Positions 34,850 through 46,439 of a DNA stretch of 64,000 nt are shown one piece after another (the stretch's first letter is position 1; each line of letters starts with the position of its first letter). The stretch lies in assembly GCA_963920525.1 (NCBI GenBank), contig OY986435.1, positions 265,000,299-265,064,298 of the forward strand. The letters run 5' to 3'. The notes under the pieces are model-generated. The model saw only the letters and a program-made list of their open reading frames with translations. It had not been told where the DNA came from and did not search any database. Origin of the DNA: Dichetophora obliterata. Its lineage: Eukaryota; Arthropoda; Insecta; Diptera; Sciomyzidae. A program made the translations under genes and the position numbers.

Positions 34850-36215
34850 GCTGGTTTCGGCTATTCGGCCTCAATGTGGCCGAATAACCGAAACTAGCCG
34901 AAACTTTTGGTAAAAATTTTGGAACATTTCAAGAATAGCGACATCTATAATTTTAAATTTTTTTTTTTTTTTTGCAGATTATATTGATTTTGGCCTCCTT
35001 ACTCCAAATCTGAATAATTGCAGGCCGCTTGCAATTGATTTAAAAGTTATAGGCCTCCAAAGTTGGAAAAATAGCCTACAAATCTTGCTATTTTTCTAAA
35101 TTTTTCAACAAATCTACACTCTATGGATATCTTAAGAAAAATAATTGAAGTACCTATTCAACAAGGTACCAATTCAAATATGAAAATCCATGCATAACTT
35201 TTAAAGATATAAATCTTTTTAGTGTCGTGCTTTCGTAAAAGGGAAACCACTAGTTTTCCAGACAAATTGTAAATATAATAATAGGTATATCTTAAAAAGT
35301 TATGAATGGATTTTCATGTTTGATACCTCGTTGAATAGGTACTCGCATTAATTTTTAAAAGAATCAAAAGGATACCCATAACGCGGAACACAAAAAAACA
35401 GAAAGATTTGTAGCCCATTTTGCAACTTTGGAGGCCTATAACTTCTAAACCAATTAAATAATAATAAGATTGCCAGCGGCTTGAAATTTGGATTTGGATT
35501 TAGGAGGTTAAAATTCGTATAATCCAACAAAAAAATATCAAAAAGAGTGTTTTCGCTTTTCTTGAATTATACCAAAATTTTTTGCATCAGCCATTTAATT
35601 CAAATATATAACTTTGGTTTAATAAAAATATTTACAACGCATTGTACAAAACAAAAATTATGAATTCGTCTATAACTTGATTTATCGTGTTAACGCAAAA
35701 TATTTTGGTTAATTTTATGAGTTCGATACTATCATTTTCGATATTGTCATTTCTATTGCAATTTCCATTAAAGTTTTATAGGTACTTAAGCCAAAAATTG
35801 ATAGTTAAACTTCCGAACGAATTCTGTGTGTGTGGAATAAAGGAAAAGAAAACGAAATACATGTTTCTATTTTTATAATACTAAACCTTTAAGAAAAACA
35901 GAAATACTTTGCTTTGTAGTTTTAAAAAAATGTACTTTGTAGGTGCATACTGTTTTGAGTGTGTACGGAAGTGTGTAATAAAAAATAAAATAAAAAATTA
36001 TCTCATTTATTATTTTAACTTTAATTAATTATTATAAATTAACTTTAATTAATTATTATAAACTTCAATATTCAAATAATACCTGTTTTGTACTAGTAGT
36101 ACTTTTGTTTTCTTTTAATAAAAACAATCATTTGTAAAAACTTAAATTTTCATATTAATAACCAGTTTCGTTTCGGTTTCGATTTCGGCCAAAATTCCGG
36201 TTTCGGTCGGACTCT
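34850..36215. mobile_element. Insertion within Tc1, with hairpin and palindrome
   Basis: At 34850-34898 GGTTTCGGCTATTCGGCC and GGCCGAATAACCGAAAC form a strong hairpin around TCAATGT. From about 34905 to 35590 an imperfect palindrome has arms of ~320 bp (sharing AAGTTATAGGCCTCCAAAGTT and ACCTATTCAACAAGGTACC-type blocks) around a centre near 35255. The right border (36155-36215) again has repeated CCGAAAC words (on the minus strand), similar to the left border. The exact ends of the insertion are uncertain. From 35590 to 36150 I see only AT-rich sequence. Confidence 0.5.
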
Positions 36216-36220
36216 ACAAC

Positions 36221-37190
36221 TCATATCCTTGGTAAACTTTCGACCAAAGCCTCACAATGGTACTTTGGAATACTATACAGAATCCTTTGGATTTCCCTCC
36301 ACAAATCTGGGAAATTTTTGGATTTTACTGTTAGTATTTGCTGCTCGATATCCCTCCACAGATTCTCAATCGGGTTTAAGTCCGGTGATGGCGATGGCCA
36401 CTTCAAAATATCAACATGTTTGTCTTCCAAGCAACTCTTAACTATGTGAGCACTGTGCTTTGGATCATTATCCTGCATAAAACGCCATTAAAGCGGCAAA
36501 TTATCCTCTTGAAACGGTGTCATGGTATTGATAAGTACGTTTTTAAGCGTGCTGATCCACTTTTTGGTAAATTTTAACAATCGGACAATTTCCGTGCCAA
36601 GAAAACGCCGCCCATACCATAACATTTCAGCCACCCTGTTTAATAGTCTTGGGCGTGTACTTTGGATTGTGTTGCATGTTTTGAGGACGCCACACATATT
36701 GTTTGCTGTCAGATGCGAACCGGCAAAACTTTGATTTATCTTTCCAAAGCACATTTTTCCAAAAATTCGTTGACTTTTTAAATATTATTTTGCAAACGCA
36801 AGACTTTTTTAATATTTTTTTGCGACACATGTGGTGTATGTAGGGCTACAAAGCTACGGAAATTGTTTTCATTCAAGCGTTTTCTTATGCCTTTTGAGGA
36901 CACTTTTATGCCATATTTTGATGAAATTTCATTTTTAATTTTATTTGAGGTCTTAAAAGGATCACTAAGTGAAGCTCTATAAGTCAAATGGCCCTCTCTT
37001 GCTATTGATTTTCGCTATTTTACATTTTTAATGCTCTAATACTGCTCTACATGTTGTAATGCGTTATATAATAACTTTCACGGACATCTAAAAAGCAGAG
37101 CAATCTCTGAAACTGTACTTCCACCATTTTTCATTTGCTGAATCAAATGGCGCTGAGCCTCTGAACATCAGTAGCCATTCGCCATATCTT
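36221..37190 (-). pseudogene. Tc1 transposase remnant (DD34E type)
   Basis: Read on the minus strand, an N-terminal helix-turn-helix remnant (IQQMKNGGSTVSEIALLF, about 37145) is followed by SSKGIRKRLNENNF (about 36890), DKSKFCRFASDSKQYVWR (about 36735), PKYTPKTIKQGG, NVMVWAAFSWHG and then the catalytic region MQDNDPKHSAH (about 36478) and SPSPDLNPIENLWRDIEQQ (about 36395). The PDLNPIENLW motif with glutamate is diagnostic of Tc1 rather than mariner. The pieces lie in three frames with several stops, so it is inactive. The frame stops at 36221 where the inserted sequence begins, slightly short of the usual C-terminus. Confidence 0.8.
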
Positions 37191-37810
37191 TCTGCAATTT
37201 TTTGTCAGAACTCAAATAGAAACTTAATAAATTTAGTATATCTTACTAGTAAAGTTTAATTAACGAAAATAAAATACGATATGGAACAGTAATGCTAACC
37301 TTCATACTCATTCATACTACTTGAAATATGTCAGAAAATTTAAGAATAACTAAGAAACCAACTAACGGTACATAGAGTTAACTTAATAAATAATACTCAA
37401 CAAAAAATATTTGATTACAATTCTTAAGCTAAGATGTAAAAAATTTCAAATTAGAAATACTAACCAGTGTGTGCTAAATTCGTGACCGCCACTGTATATG
37501 TTTCTTACCTTTTTTTCAAAAAAGGTTCGAACTATTGAATTTTTTTACAAACATGATATAAAAGTTGCTTTTGTGGTAAAAAAATAACAATTAAAAATTT
37601 CATTTTTGACTACCTTGCATATGACATAAAATCATTTGCAAAAATTCTCCAGTTTGCGCAAAAGTTGTCATCGAAAATTGTGTTTGTTGTTTTTTTTCCA
37701 AATATTTTTTTCCTAAATTGTGTCTATATATATTTTATATAAAAAAATTACCTAATCAAAAGTTGTGGCTAAAAATCTATTTGTTCATACCACCGATGAT
37801 TATCTTTGTC

Positions 37811-40800
37811 ATATGTACATTAAGGCGCCTCAAAAAAAAAAGTTGTCCGGGTCACCTCCTGAAAACAAACTTTGGTTTATTTTATGATGATTCCCAAAAT
37901 ATTGCAACTCTAGCTTTAGCCGTTCGTGAGCTGGAATGGTTTGAAATAACCTCTAAAAATCGCGTTTTTGATTAATACTATTTATACCACACTACCTTCG
38001 GTCAAAAAAATTGTCACAAATAGTGGAAATCGATGAAATACATAGTTTTGTTTTTTTATTTTATTTTAAATCTGCCCACACACTTAGTTATTGAGTTATT
38101 TGCAGTGATTTTTTCAATTTTTTTTAATGCAGTTTTTATAAAAATATATATAACTTCCCCATTTATAGCCTGATTTACCATTCCGTGGTATCATTGGAAA
38201 GGTACTGAATGCTGCTTTTCATTTCTGTCGTTAATTAACCCTTATAAGCACTTTTATAAAAATGCATTTTTTATCAACATGATAAAAAATTTGTGGTTAT
38301 TTATTAAGTCGCTAATTAAAAGGTAAAAAAAAAACAATTTAGAGTTTTATCAAAGAAATAATTTTTTTTTTATTCCAAATCTTTTCGTGATTCAATTTTA
38401 CAGTAACGCTTGCGCGATTGAATTTGTTTGCAATATGTGCAGGTTTGTTCTTATCAATTACCGAAACGCAGGATTGGCTTACCACATGTACAAAACGTTC
38501 CGTATTTTGTGAATGACATGGAAATTCTGAAAATTGTTTGTTAAGAAAAGCATAACAATTATTTTAAAAACTTTTTATTACCAGGAATTTTTACAATTTC
38601 ATTGGTGTCGTGTAGTTCTAATAAGTATTGTTGAGTATAGAACTGGATGCATGGCAGTTCTGTATTAGCTCTTAATTCATTCCAATCTATCATATTTTTA
38701 TAGGAATCACAATTGAATTGTATCTTGGGGACATTAAATTGGCGAATTCCTTGTGTGTCATGAGCACGCGATTGTAAAATAATATCGTAGGCTTCCTTTC
38801 GTGTCACCTTGCTCTCATCTGTAATCATTGCCAGTAAAATATTTTTTGGGTGAGCAAAAAATCCATTAATTTGAACAGAGCGTTGTACAATAAATTGCAT
38901 ATCTGCCGGTAATTCGCGCGTCCACTCAATGTATTTAAACAAGTGGCGGCTGCCATGAATGGCTTTTGGTTGGCTTTTTATTAAAAACCAAAATGGTGCG
39001 TAGACCCTCATAACAAAAAATGCTAGCTGCTTTAACTTTTCGCAAGCCACAGGCTTCGTAACATATAGCCGCAAAATTCTTGATGCTGTTGTCAACCAGC
39101 GTGAAAGATTGAGCGGGCCAGGTTTAATGCTGGCCAAATGTTCATCGCACGCCCCAGCATCAACTGCTCGTACCATATCATAAAGATATTTTTGATCAGC
39201 TCGCAAAACCCAGTCATCAATATTTTTGGGCATATAGCCCATCGCAATTGGATCAAAGTTATGAGCAATCTAAAGTTAATATTTTATTGAAATTAACAGT
39301 TAAAAAAAAACAACAAAATAATTGAATACAATTTACCGGCACATCTTCGCAGCCCTGTAATGTATGCCCAATTATTCCTGGCCAGTTTTGCGGCCCATTA
39401 GCTTTTCCTAACATTTCTTTGAGTAACGCAGTGAATGGCAACTCGTTAAAATGAAAGAGGCATATTAGCCACTGCAAAGGGCGCTGCAATTGTCGTTCTA
39501 GGTTACAAATCGCTCCATTAAATTTGCCTGTGTTGGTGCTGGTTCCGTCGCAATTTACAGCGACCACGTGCTCTAGTGAAAACTTTTCAGCTTTCAAGTA
39601 ATTGACAATATCGTTTGCGATACCAGCACCGCTTCCGTCTACGGGAGTTAAGTAACCAATGTAGTTTGAGCTGGGTTCGCTTACCAGAGTTATATGCTCC
39701 TCCATCATTTTAACGTTGCGTGGTTTGCCATTCACAGTAACTTGTTTCAAAGTGCGTTCCCTTTTTCCATCAAAAGAAATGCATTTTAGTATTTCATTGG
39801 TTTTCATGTCTCTTAGTGATTTCGCCCTAGCTTTAGTTCGCTCCCTTTGGATTTTGTGCTGATCAATAATTATGCTTGGAATGTCCAAGTCTTTTAGCAA
39901 TGTTGTTGCGAGCAGAGCCCCAAACCGATTGGATACACTGGCACGGTCCAACGCAGCACTGAATGTTGGTAAGGAAAAACTTTGTACGCTTGGTCCAAGA
40001 TCTTTAAGATCTTCCTCAGACGATGATGAATATGGATCATCCACATCCATTTCTCTTAGTTGTGGTACAAAAGTGGCTGTTGCAATACTATCGTTTTCAC
40101 TTTCGCTTTCGAAGTCCGTAATAGAATCACATGGGATGTGGTTTTCAACGTCATCTAGCGTGAGCAACCTTTGGCTCGACTGATCAAGGTAAAAATTCCA
40201 AACATGCAATGGCATTTGTTTTTCACCTGGGCAACTACAAGACACTCTAATTTTTAGAGCACATTTGCAAACAGAAATTGAAAATAGTTCGGCCCACTCG
40301 CTTGCATTGTAATGCGATGGATTTTTTGTGATATCCCGATATAAAAGCGTTAAATTTTGAAGTTTTTTGCGGATCGCAGTCTTCGATATAACCGCAATTT
40401 CTGCTCTTTTCCAAATTTTGCTTAAATCATTTAGCATGTTTTGATGATAATTAGATAGCCCGTAAGACCGATTATTATTTTTTTCGCGCAAAAATAATAA
40501 ATGTTTTATAACATCACTTTTTGTTGGCAATTGATTTTTATTTAACTCGCGAGAAACGAAAAGCATTTTTTTTATGAATAACTTGAACAATTAAGCGATC
40601 ACAATTCAAAAACTCACATTTATATAATATAATATAACTCATTGTCAAACCTAAAAGTCATGTAAAAGTCATGAGTGACTACTTATAAGAACTGTGGTAA
40701 AATTTACTCTTAGCTGTTTTGTCTAAGTACAATAAAGTATTTTCCTATATTTTATTCCAAAGTCCATTTAAAAAATGCATTCTTTATCTACATGATTTAA

Positions 40801-41346
40801 TTTTATTTCTCTTATATTTGAACAAATTCAGGAATTGAGGCAAAGGCCATCACAAAAAAATAAAAATAAAATAAAATGCATTTTTATAAAAGTGCTTATA
40901 AGGGTTAATTAACGACAGAAATGAAAAGCAGCATTCAGTTCCTTTCCAATGATACCACGGAATTGTAAATCAGGCTATAAATGGGGAAGTTATATATATT
41001 TTTATAAAAACTGCATTAAAAAAAATTGAAAAAAATCACTGCAAATAACTCAATAACTAAGTGTGTGGGCAGATTTAAAAAAAAAATAAAAAAACAAAAC
41101 TATGTATTTCATCGATTTACACTATTTGTGACAATTTTTTTGACCGAAGGTAGTGTGGTATAAATAGTATTTATCAAAAACGCGATTTTTAGAGGTTATT
41201 TCAAACCATTCCTGCTCACGAACGGCTAAAGCTAGAGTTGCAATATTTTGGGAATCATCATAAAATAAACCAAAGTTTGTTTTCAGGAGGTGACCCGGAC
41301 AACTTTTTTTTCCTCCATACAAGTTGAGGCGCCTTAATGTACATAT
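37811..41346 (-). mobile_element. Long-TIR DNA transposon LT-3 (possibly autonomous)
   Basis: Inverted arms run from 37811 to about 38267 and from about 40871 to 41346. Both start ATATGTACATTAAGGCGCCT inward. The left arm lacks about 12 bp (CTTGTATGGAGG) present in the right one; otherwise the arms match closely, down to ATAAGCACTTTTATAAAAATG. If TTAA (37820-37823; 41334-41337) is the target duplication, the element proper is 37824-41333 with GGCGCC ends, as in TTAA-inserting superfamilies such as Kolobok or piggyBac. Otherwise the ends are the outer ATATGTAC. The transposase gene fills the interior on the minus strand. Confidence 0.8.
38339..40566 (-). CDS. LT-3 transposase, three exons, apparently intact
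   Basis: Exons on the minus strand are 40566-39337, 39269-38582 and 38526-38339. Both introns (67 and 55 bp) are GT...AG, phases fit, and the 2106 nt give 701 residues. The first ATG is 40566; the frame is open a little further 5' only through non-ATG codons. Visible parts are a cysteine cluster (C100, C102, C110, C112), an acidic serine-rich linker (about 150-188), SFDGKRE (D266), NCDGTSTNTG (D340), LFHFNELPF (about 370), LNLSRWLTTASRILRLYV in exon 2 and FPCHSQNTERFVHVVSQS at the exon 3 start. The invariant-looking D266 and D340 and the FPCHSQNTER region are candidates for a DDE/D site. From memory it belongs to a group of arthropod proteins with HxNELP and FPCHTQ motifs. I do not assign a superfamily. 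Confidence 0.75.
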
Positions 41347-41349
41347 TAA

Positions 41350-43670
41350 TAAAACTCATTTTTTGTTCGTTTATTTTTTTGTTTGTTGGTTTGCTTGTCT
41401 GATCTTAATACAAATCTAAACGGGTGGTCGGGTTTCACTCAATATTAGTTCGCACACAACATGTGTGCATCGTTTTGATTAGATATAGGCATACTTGGTT
41501 TTGAATATGTCTCTTTCGTCTCTTTTCAACTAACGTAAATTTTGTTATTGAAATACATCTTACCATCGGAATTTTTTCCAGTTTAATTTTCAAAACGCTC
41601 TAATATTTTGACACCAAAAAGTTCACATATATGTCATCAAATTTTTTAGTACGACTTTTCCATAAGTCATCGGTATCTAAGAATGAGAAAAAAAAAATGT
41701 CTATATCAAAGTTTTGACCATAGTATATTACTATAAAGCAGGAGCGACAATTTTTGCTGCGATAAACGTATGTCAAACAAAAGAAAATCAAAACGAGAGC
41801 ATGCTATGGTTGCTATGGAAATATCAAAAATGTTTTGTGTCACACATAGAAAATAAATAAATAAATTTAATTTAAGTTGTAAATAATGCATGCAAATTAA
41901 TAAAATCCATAATTAATCTTTTTCTTTGTTGATAGAAAGTAAAACTCCACGATACGATGTCAGCGGAGGCGGTGGTGCATTAAGATAAGTATTGACAAAA
42001 AAAACTATTATTGAGCGCTCGTTTTGTTTTCTTTTGTTTGACGTTCGTTTACTGCAGCTCGTAAGAAAATAGGTTGTTGTCAAGGCTACCTGATAAATTT
42101 TTGTATCATGTTTTTGACTTTCAATTTCTCCACTTTCGTTTTTAAATATATTTAATTTTGTTCTATGCATATTTTTAAAATGTTCTTTTAAAATATTGAA
42201 AAGCACCGCATAAAGAGCAGGCACGCTAATAGTGTTTGCAGCACCGTCTATGTTTTCAATTGGTTTTTATAAATTTTCATAAAAGTATACTCTAAATTTA
42301 TCCTATAGTTCAACAGCTACTGCAATGTTTAAACTGTCTTTGAAATTGGTTTGTGTACGTACTAAGTGGTGGTTTGCTTGTATATGTCGGTTTTTAATGT
42401 CATTTTTTGTTTCATGGAGTTTCAGATCACAACGGTGCTAAAAAAGTTTCCTATCAAAAAATTGGTAAAGATCAAAGATACTTCTTTGTTTGGCCTTTTA
42501 AACTTTTTTTAATATTTTGTACAATATTTTCACATAAAATTTATTAAATTTGACAAAAATTAACCATATTGTTAAGACACATCGTTACTCTATTGTTTTT
42601 TGAAAGGGGCAGATAAATTTTCGGAAACTGAAAAAAAAATTTCCAAAGATATATTAAAATTTTATAAAAATCGAAGATATATTTCTTTTGTTTTCTCCTA
42701 ACAAACTTTTTGAGTTTTTAGGCCTTTCCAAAAGGTTAAATTAATTTCTTTTGCAAAATTGTATTTTGAAAAAACTAAACACTTTCGTTTTTACAAATCA
42801 TTTCAAATAATTCAGCATGCTTTTTTAAAGCTATTGCAAAATTTACAATTTTTAATCTGCTTTCCAAATGTAAAAATACTTAATTTTTTTAATTAAAAAG
42901 ATAAGGTTTAAATATCTCGCATTTCTGTGTAAGTCATCACCATTCCTGTCTAGCCATTCCTCTTTTTGCCAATTTCCATTCTAGTTTTCGTATTTTTTCA
43001 TTATATTTCTTACTTTTCGATTATATGTGGGTGACCTGGCAGCTGGATATTTATTTACTGCCCACATTTTGTGTGACAATAATTGGGCCAGCACAAATTC
43101 TATTTCTGACAGTCGGGTGGCAGCAATATTTATACGCACAGGTATTTCAAAGTGTGTAAGCCAAACTGTTGCCATTTCTGGCATCCTAATAGTTTCCGTG
43201 GCTGTGATTTTAATGTGTTCCTCAACAAACATTAAAACAATACTAAATTTAGAGCCCAAAAAAACAGGAAATGACAAAATTATATTAAAAGAACTTGCAA
43301 CAAAGAAGCAGCCAATGTTATCTTTGATATTTTTGCTTTTCTCTAGCCACGTGACCATTCCAAACCATTCCGGACCATTCTGAAGAAGTGCACATTAAAA
43401 CCCATAACCAGTTGCAAAGGATCAAGTTGTGCAAACCACGCATTTAACCAAACGTTTCAAAAACACAGCTCAGCAACCAGCTGACCACGTTTCACACAAG
43501 TATGTCTGCCTAAGTGGGCATGTGTGTGTGTGTGTGTGTGTGTCTCTGTGGCTGCCTTTGTTAAGGCTGCCGGAAATGGCAGCAGTGGTTAACATTTGTG
43601 TGGAGTGCATTGCAACAACTACACCGGATTCTCTCACTTAGTTGAACACAAGTTTTTCTTTGTTGATTCG
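41350..43670. repeat. Diverged R3-like fragments and unassigned DNA
   Basis: Segments near 41510-41700 and 42270-42375 are weakly similar to R3 sequence at 34003-34560 and to 960-1140. The stretch 42980-43380 is open on both strands (minus 42981-43358, plus 43027-43383), and neither peptide is recognisable. A (GT)n microsatellite lies at 43521-43542. No gene is supported. Confidence 0.35.
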
Positions 43671-43671
43671 G

Positions 43672-43694
43672 CTATTGTTATTGTTGTTTTTGTT

Positions 43695-43736
<42 letters not shown>

Positions 43737-43763
43737 GGTGTTGTTGTTGTTGTTGTTGTTATT
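43672..43763 (+). repeat. (GTT)n microsatellite
   Basis: About 90 bases of GTT/TTG trinucleotide repeats with a few interruptions (TATTG, GGTG). It encodes a run of valines or, in another frame, leucines in open frames that are composition artefacts. Confidence 0.9.
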
Positions 43764-45056
43764 GCCTTTGCTATGTAGCGGTCAGCTGGGTTGAGTCACA
43801 CTGTTGAGCTTTGTCTAGCGGAAAAAGCAATTTAATGTCGTACGGAAGAATATGTATACATTTTCGTGCAGAAACTGTCGCACGATCGAAATAAGAAAAC
43901 GGAAAACGACAGCCTGTCATATCATCGTTGAGAGTGTATCGTTGAGAAAACAAAATATAACAGGACTTTCTCCGTAATGGAAAGGAATGACTTTTAAAGG
44001 CTAATAAATAGTTGCATCAACGATTGTCTGAACTGAACTTCATTCTGTTCGCATTTTGGTGACCCGTTATTTTTGTTTTAATTTTTGTTATCGTTTGGTG
44101 AATGTTGTTGCTCTGCTGTCACATCCGCTGTGAGTATGTGTGTGGTTGCTTTTCTAGTGGTGGTGCATGCTTAGAGCACACCCATACAATTTAAATAAAA
44201 CTCAAGCTAAAGCAGCTGTTGCAAGTTTGCTGCAGCTGTACAACTCGTTTGGCTGCAGGAAGCTGGTGCTTCTGCTTCTGGGTGTGTGTATGTGTATATT
44301 TACACTCAAGAAAGTATGCAACGATAATATGTTAAAAATATATAAAATATATTGTAACAATTGGTTTATGTGTGAATCGTTAGGCCGCCGCTTAGCACGT
44401 AAAATTATTTTAAACCAATTTTAGAGCTGTTTACCTGTTTTCTGTATAACTGAAGAAAATTTTAAGAATCATATTTTGCTTACCGGCTATTTTATTGTGT
44501 GTTATTCAAGTACTAATATAAAAGCCCATCCTACGACATGTTGGAAGCATTTTGATAATTTTTTATTAAAATACATGTGTGGTTAAATTATTTTGATAAA
44601 ACTTCCTTACATACAACTTTTCTAGTAAATGAGCCGTTTATTGTGAAAGCGGAGTAAGTAACTTTGTTTTCTAAGCAAGCAACTTTCGAAAATATGTCCC
44701 CATGTCGGAAAATGTCCGACCTCTCCACCGAAAGAAGTGCTAGTTCTGGAACATCTTGGGCAGGCACAATATACGAACGAAGACCGAATCGGGCACCGAA
44801 TCGTCAGTTTATTGTGTCCGAATATAGTCGCTTGTTTTTGCACACTTTATTGACATATCACAGACTTACTACAGTAATATTTAAGGTGAGTTTTGAGGTA
44901 CTTGTTGGGTATGTTTCGGGTAATATATGAATTTTGTTTTCGAGTCCTGTCCGCAAAAACTTCGCAGTTTTTCGTTAATACTCGTAGCTTTTCAAAATTA
45001 AATTGAGTCTGATACTCGAAACTTTTGTGACCGACACCATACCAATCTATATGGAC
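43764..45056. other. Host-like unique DNA, no gene recognised
   Basis: Base composition is more balanced than the surroundings. Open frames at plus 44664-44930 and minus 44622-44843 overlap each other and have no familiar motifs. No splice-linked exon set or repeat was seen. It ends at the left border of N1 copy 2. Confidence 0.35.
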
Positions 45057-46198
45057 TAGGGAGTCCAATAGATAGGGAAGCTTTTCTCGATCCTGGGATT
45101 ATCCGGATTGAAAATCTCAATCACGAGATCCCGTGATTAGTTTAATATTATTTTGAAAACTTTATTAGATTGAAGTATTTTAGGGCCAATTTTTCAGAAC
45201 GAGTTTAAGCTTAAGGCAAATTAAACCTAGCTTAACTCACCAAAATTGGACGTTTAAGCTCAGTTTAACTAGATATTGAAGCATTCGTTGAAATTAAATT
45301 GACTTAAATTATCATATTATGTGTTTCTTTTTTGCCTTAACCGAGTTTAAACGTCAAATTTTTGTGAGTAAACTTTAGTTTAATTTGTTTAAAAAGTTTC
45401 TAATACAGTTTTTTATTATTTATTACTAGAGACTAAAAAATGTAAATTAATTCATTTATAAAGTAACAAAAACAAAACAAAACACATTAAGGGCATTCAA
45501 AATTGCGTTGTTTTAGTGTACTGAAAAAACCCCATGATATTGATACCACACTTTACCAAGCGGTTTTTATATTTCTTGTTGTTTTATATGAAATCTCTAA
45601 AATAGTTTGGTTTTTAGAGATTTCATATAAAACAAGTGTTGTAATTTTAAATAGCCTAATGATATGTTTAACGAACGTTATTTTTAAAGTTCCATAAACA
45701 ACCGATCGGTTGCCGGTTATTTTTTAATTGCAAAAGTGGAAAAGCTCAAAATGCGAGTTCAACATTTTTTATTCCATATATCAAAAAAATATATAACATT
45801 GGATAGTTAATTTATTTGCATAGTAACAAAAAGCTATAGTGGAAGGTTCCCAACCACAAGTTCTATTTTAAAGGGTGCTCATAATTTTGGTTTTTAACTA
45901 TGGCAAGAAACCACAATACCACGAATAGTGAATACCCTTATTGTTAATAAACACAAAAAACTTAAATAATTTTTAAAACTAGCAAATTGTATTAATTTAA
46001 AGAACAAAAAACTTTGCAAAGTCTTTACTCGAGTGATTCACTAGTTCTTTATTCATAGCAACTTAAATTGAAATGATTACATTAACACGAATATTTGTAA
46101 TAGAAATTTTTTTATTTAAAAATCCCAAGATCCCGTAAAGAAAATCCCGGAATTTAAAGGGGCTTTAATCATCCGGGATCCCGGGATTGACTTCCCTA
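45057..46198. mobile_element. Non-autonomous DNA element N1, copy 2
   Basis: The ends TAGGGAGTCCAAT and GATTGACTTCCCTA are inverted and match copy 1 at 32689-33975. The interior is alignable over most of its length, including the nested MITE (45489-45939), with diverged flanks. A further short segment near 45190-45380 (AAGTTTAAACT/TAAACCTAGCTTAACTC-type words) is not obvious in copy 1. No coding frame. Confidence 0.6.
45489..45939. mobile_element. MITE nested in N1 copy 2
   Basis: It begins AAGGGCATTCAAAATTGCG and ends GTGAATACCCTT, with ATT on each side. It lies at the same place in N1 as the MITE at 32869-33303. It also contains a short internal inverted repeat around 45588-45632 (AAATCTCTAAA words). 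Confidence 0.6.
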
Positions 46199-46296
46199 GA
46201 ACGGGCACAAATAATTTCTCGGGTGCATTTACTTGTATTTAGTATCTCGAAAAAATCGACTCGTTTCATATGTTTTTTATCGCTCTTTTTATATGT

Positions 46297-46366
46297 AGGC
46301 CAGTTGCCCGGTGGTTAAAGTAGTGAGTTTACAAACTGAATGTCATGTGATCGAATCTCGCGATGT
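46297..46366 (+). other. tRNA-like segment
   Basis: GTTGCCCGGTGGTTAAAGT resembles a D-arm with A box, and GTGATCGAATCTC a B box, about 35 bases apart. Stems are incomplete. It immediately precedes the tandem array and an AAGGAGGAGGTTCTCAA motif, and may be the head of a SINE-like sequence. Confidence 0.4.
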
Positions 46367-46439
46367 TTGTTATTTTTAACCGACTTCAAGAAGGAGGAGG
46401 TTCTCAAGTTGGTTCGTTTTTTTTAATGTATGTATATCG

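Larger units (their letters stand above)
34686..37494 (-). mobile_element. Tc1-like transposon interrupted by another insertion
   Basis: The terminal inverted repeats are CAGTAGTGGTCACGAATTT at 34686 and AAATTCGTGACCGCCACTG ending at 37494, each next to a TA dinucleotide (34684-34685 and 37495-37496), the Tc1/mariner target duplication. The span of 2.8 kb is about 1.2 kb longer than a normal Tc1. The excess is explained by foreign sequence between about 34840 and 36215, which contains a hairpin and a large palindrome. Confidence 0.75.

Noticed and set aside
42981..43383. Long open frames on both strands
   Set aside because: The two frames cover the same bases on opposite strands and neither peptide has recognisable domains. 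No splice partners were seen.
43580..43778. Valine-rich peptide reading frame
   Set aside because: It is the translation of a (GTT)n microsatellite.
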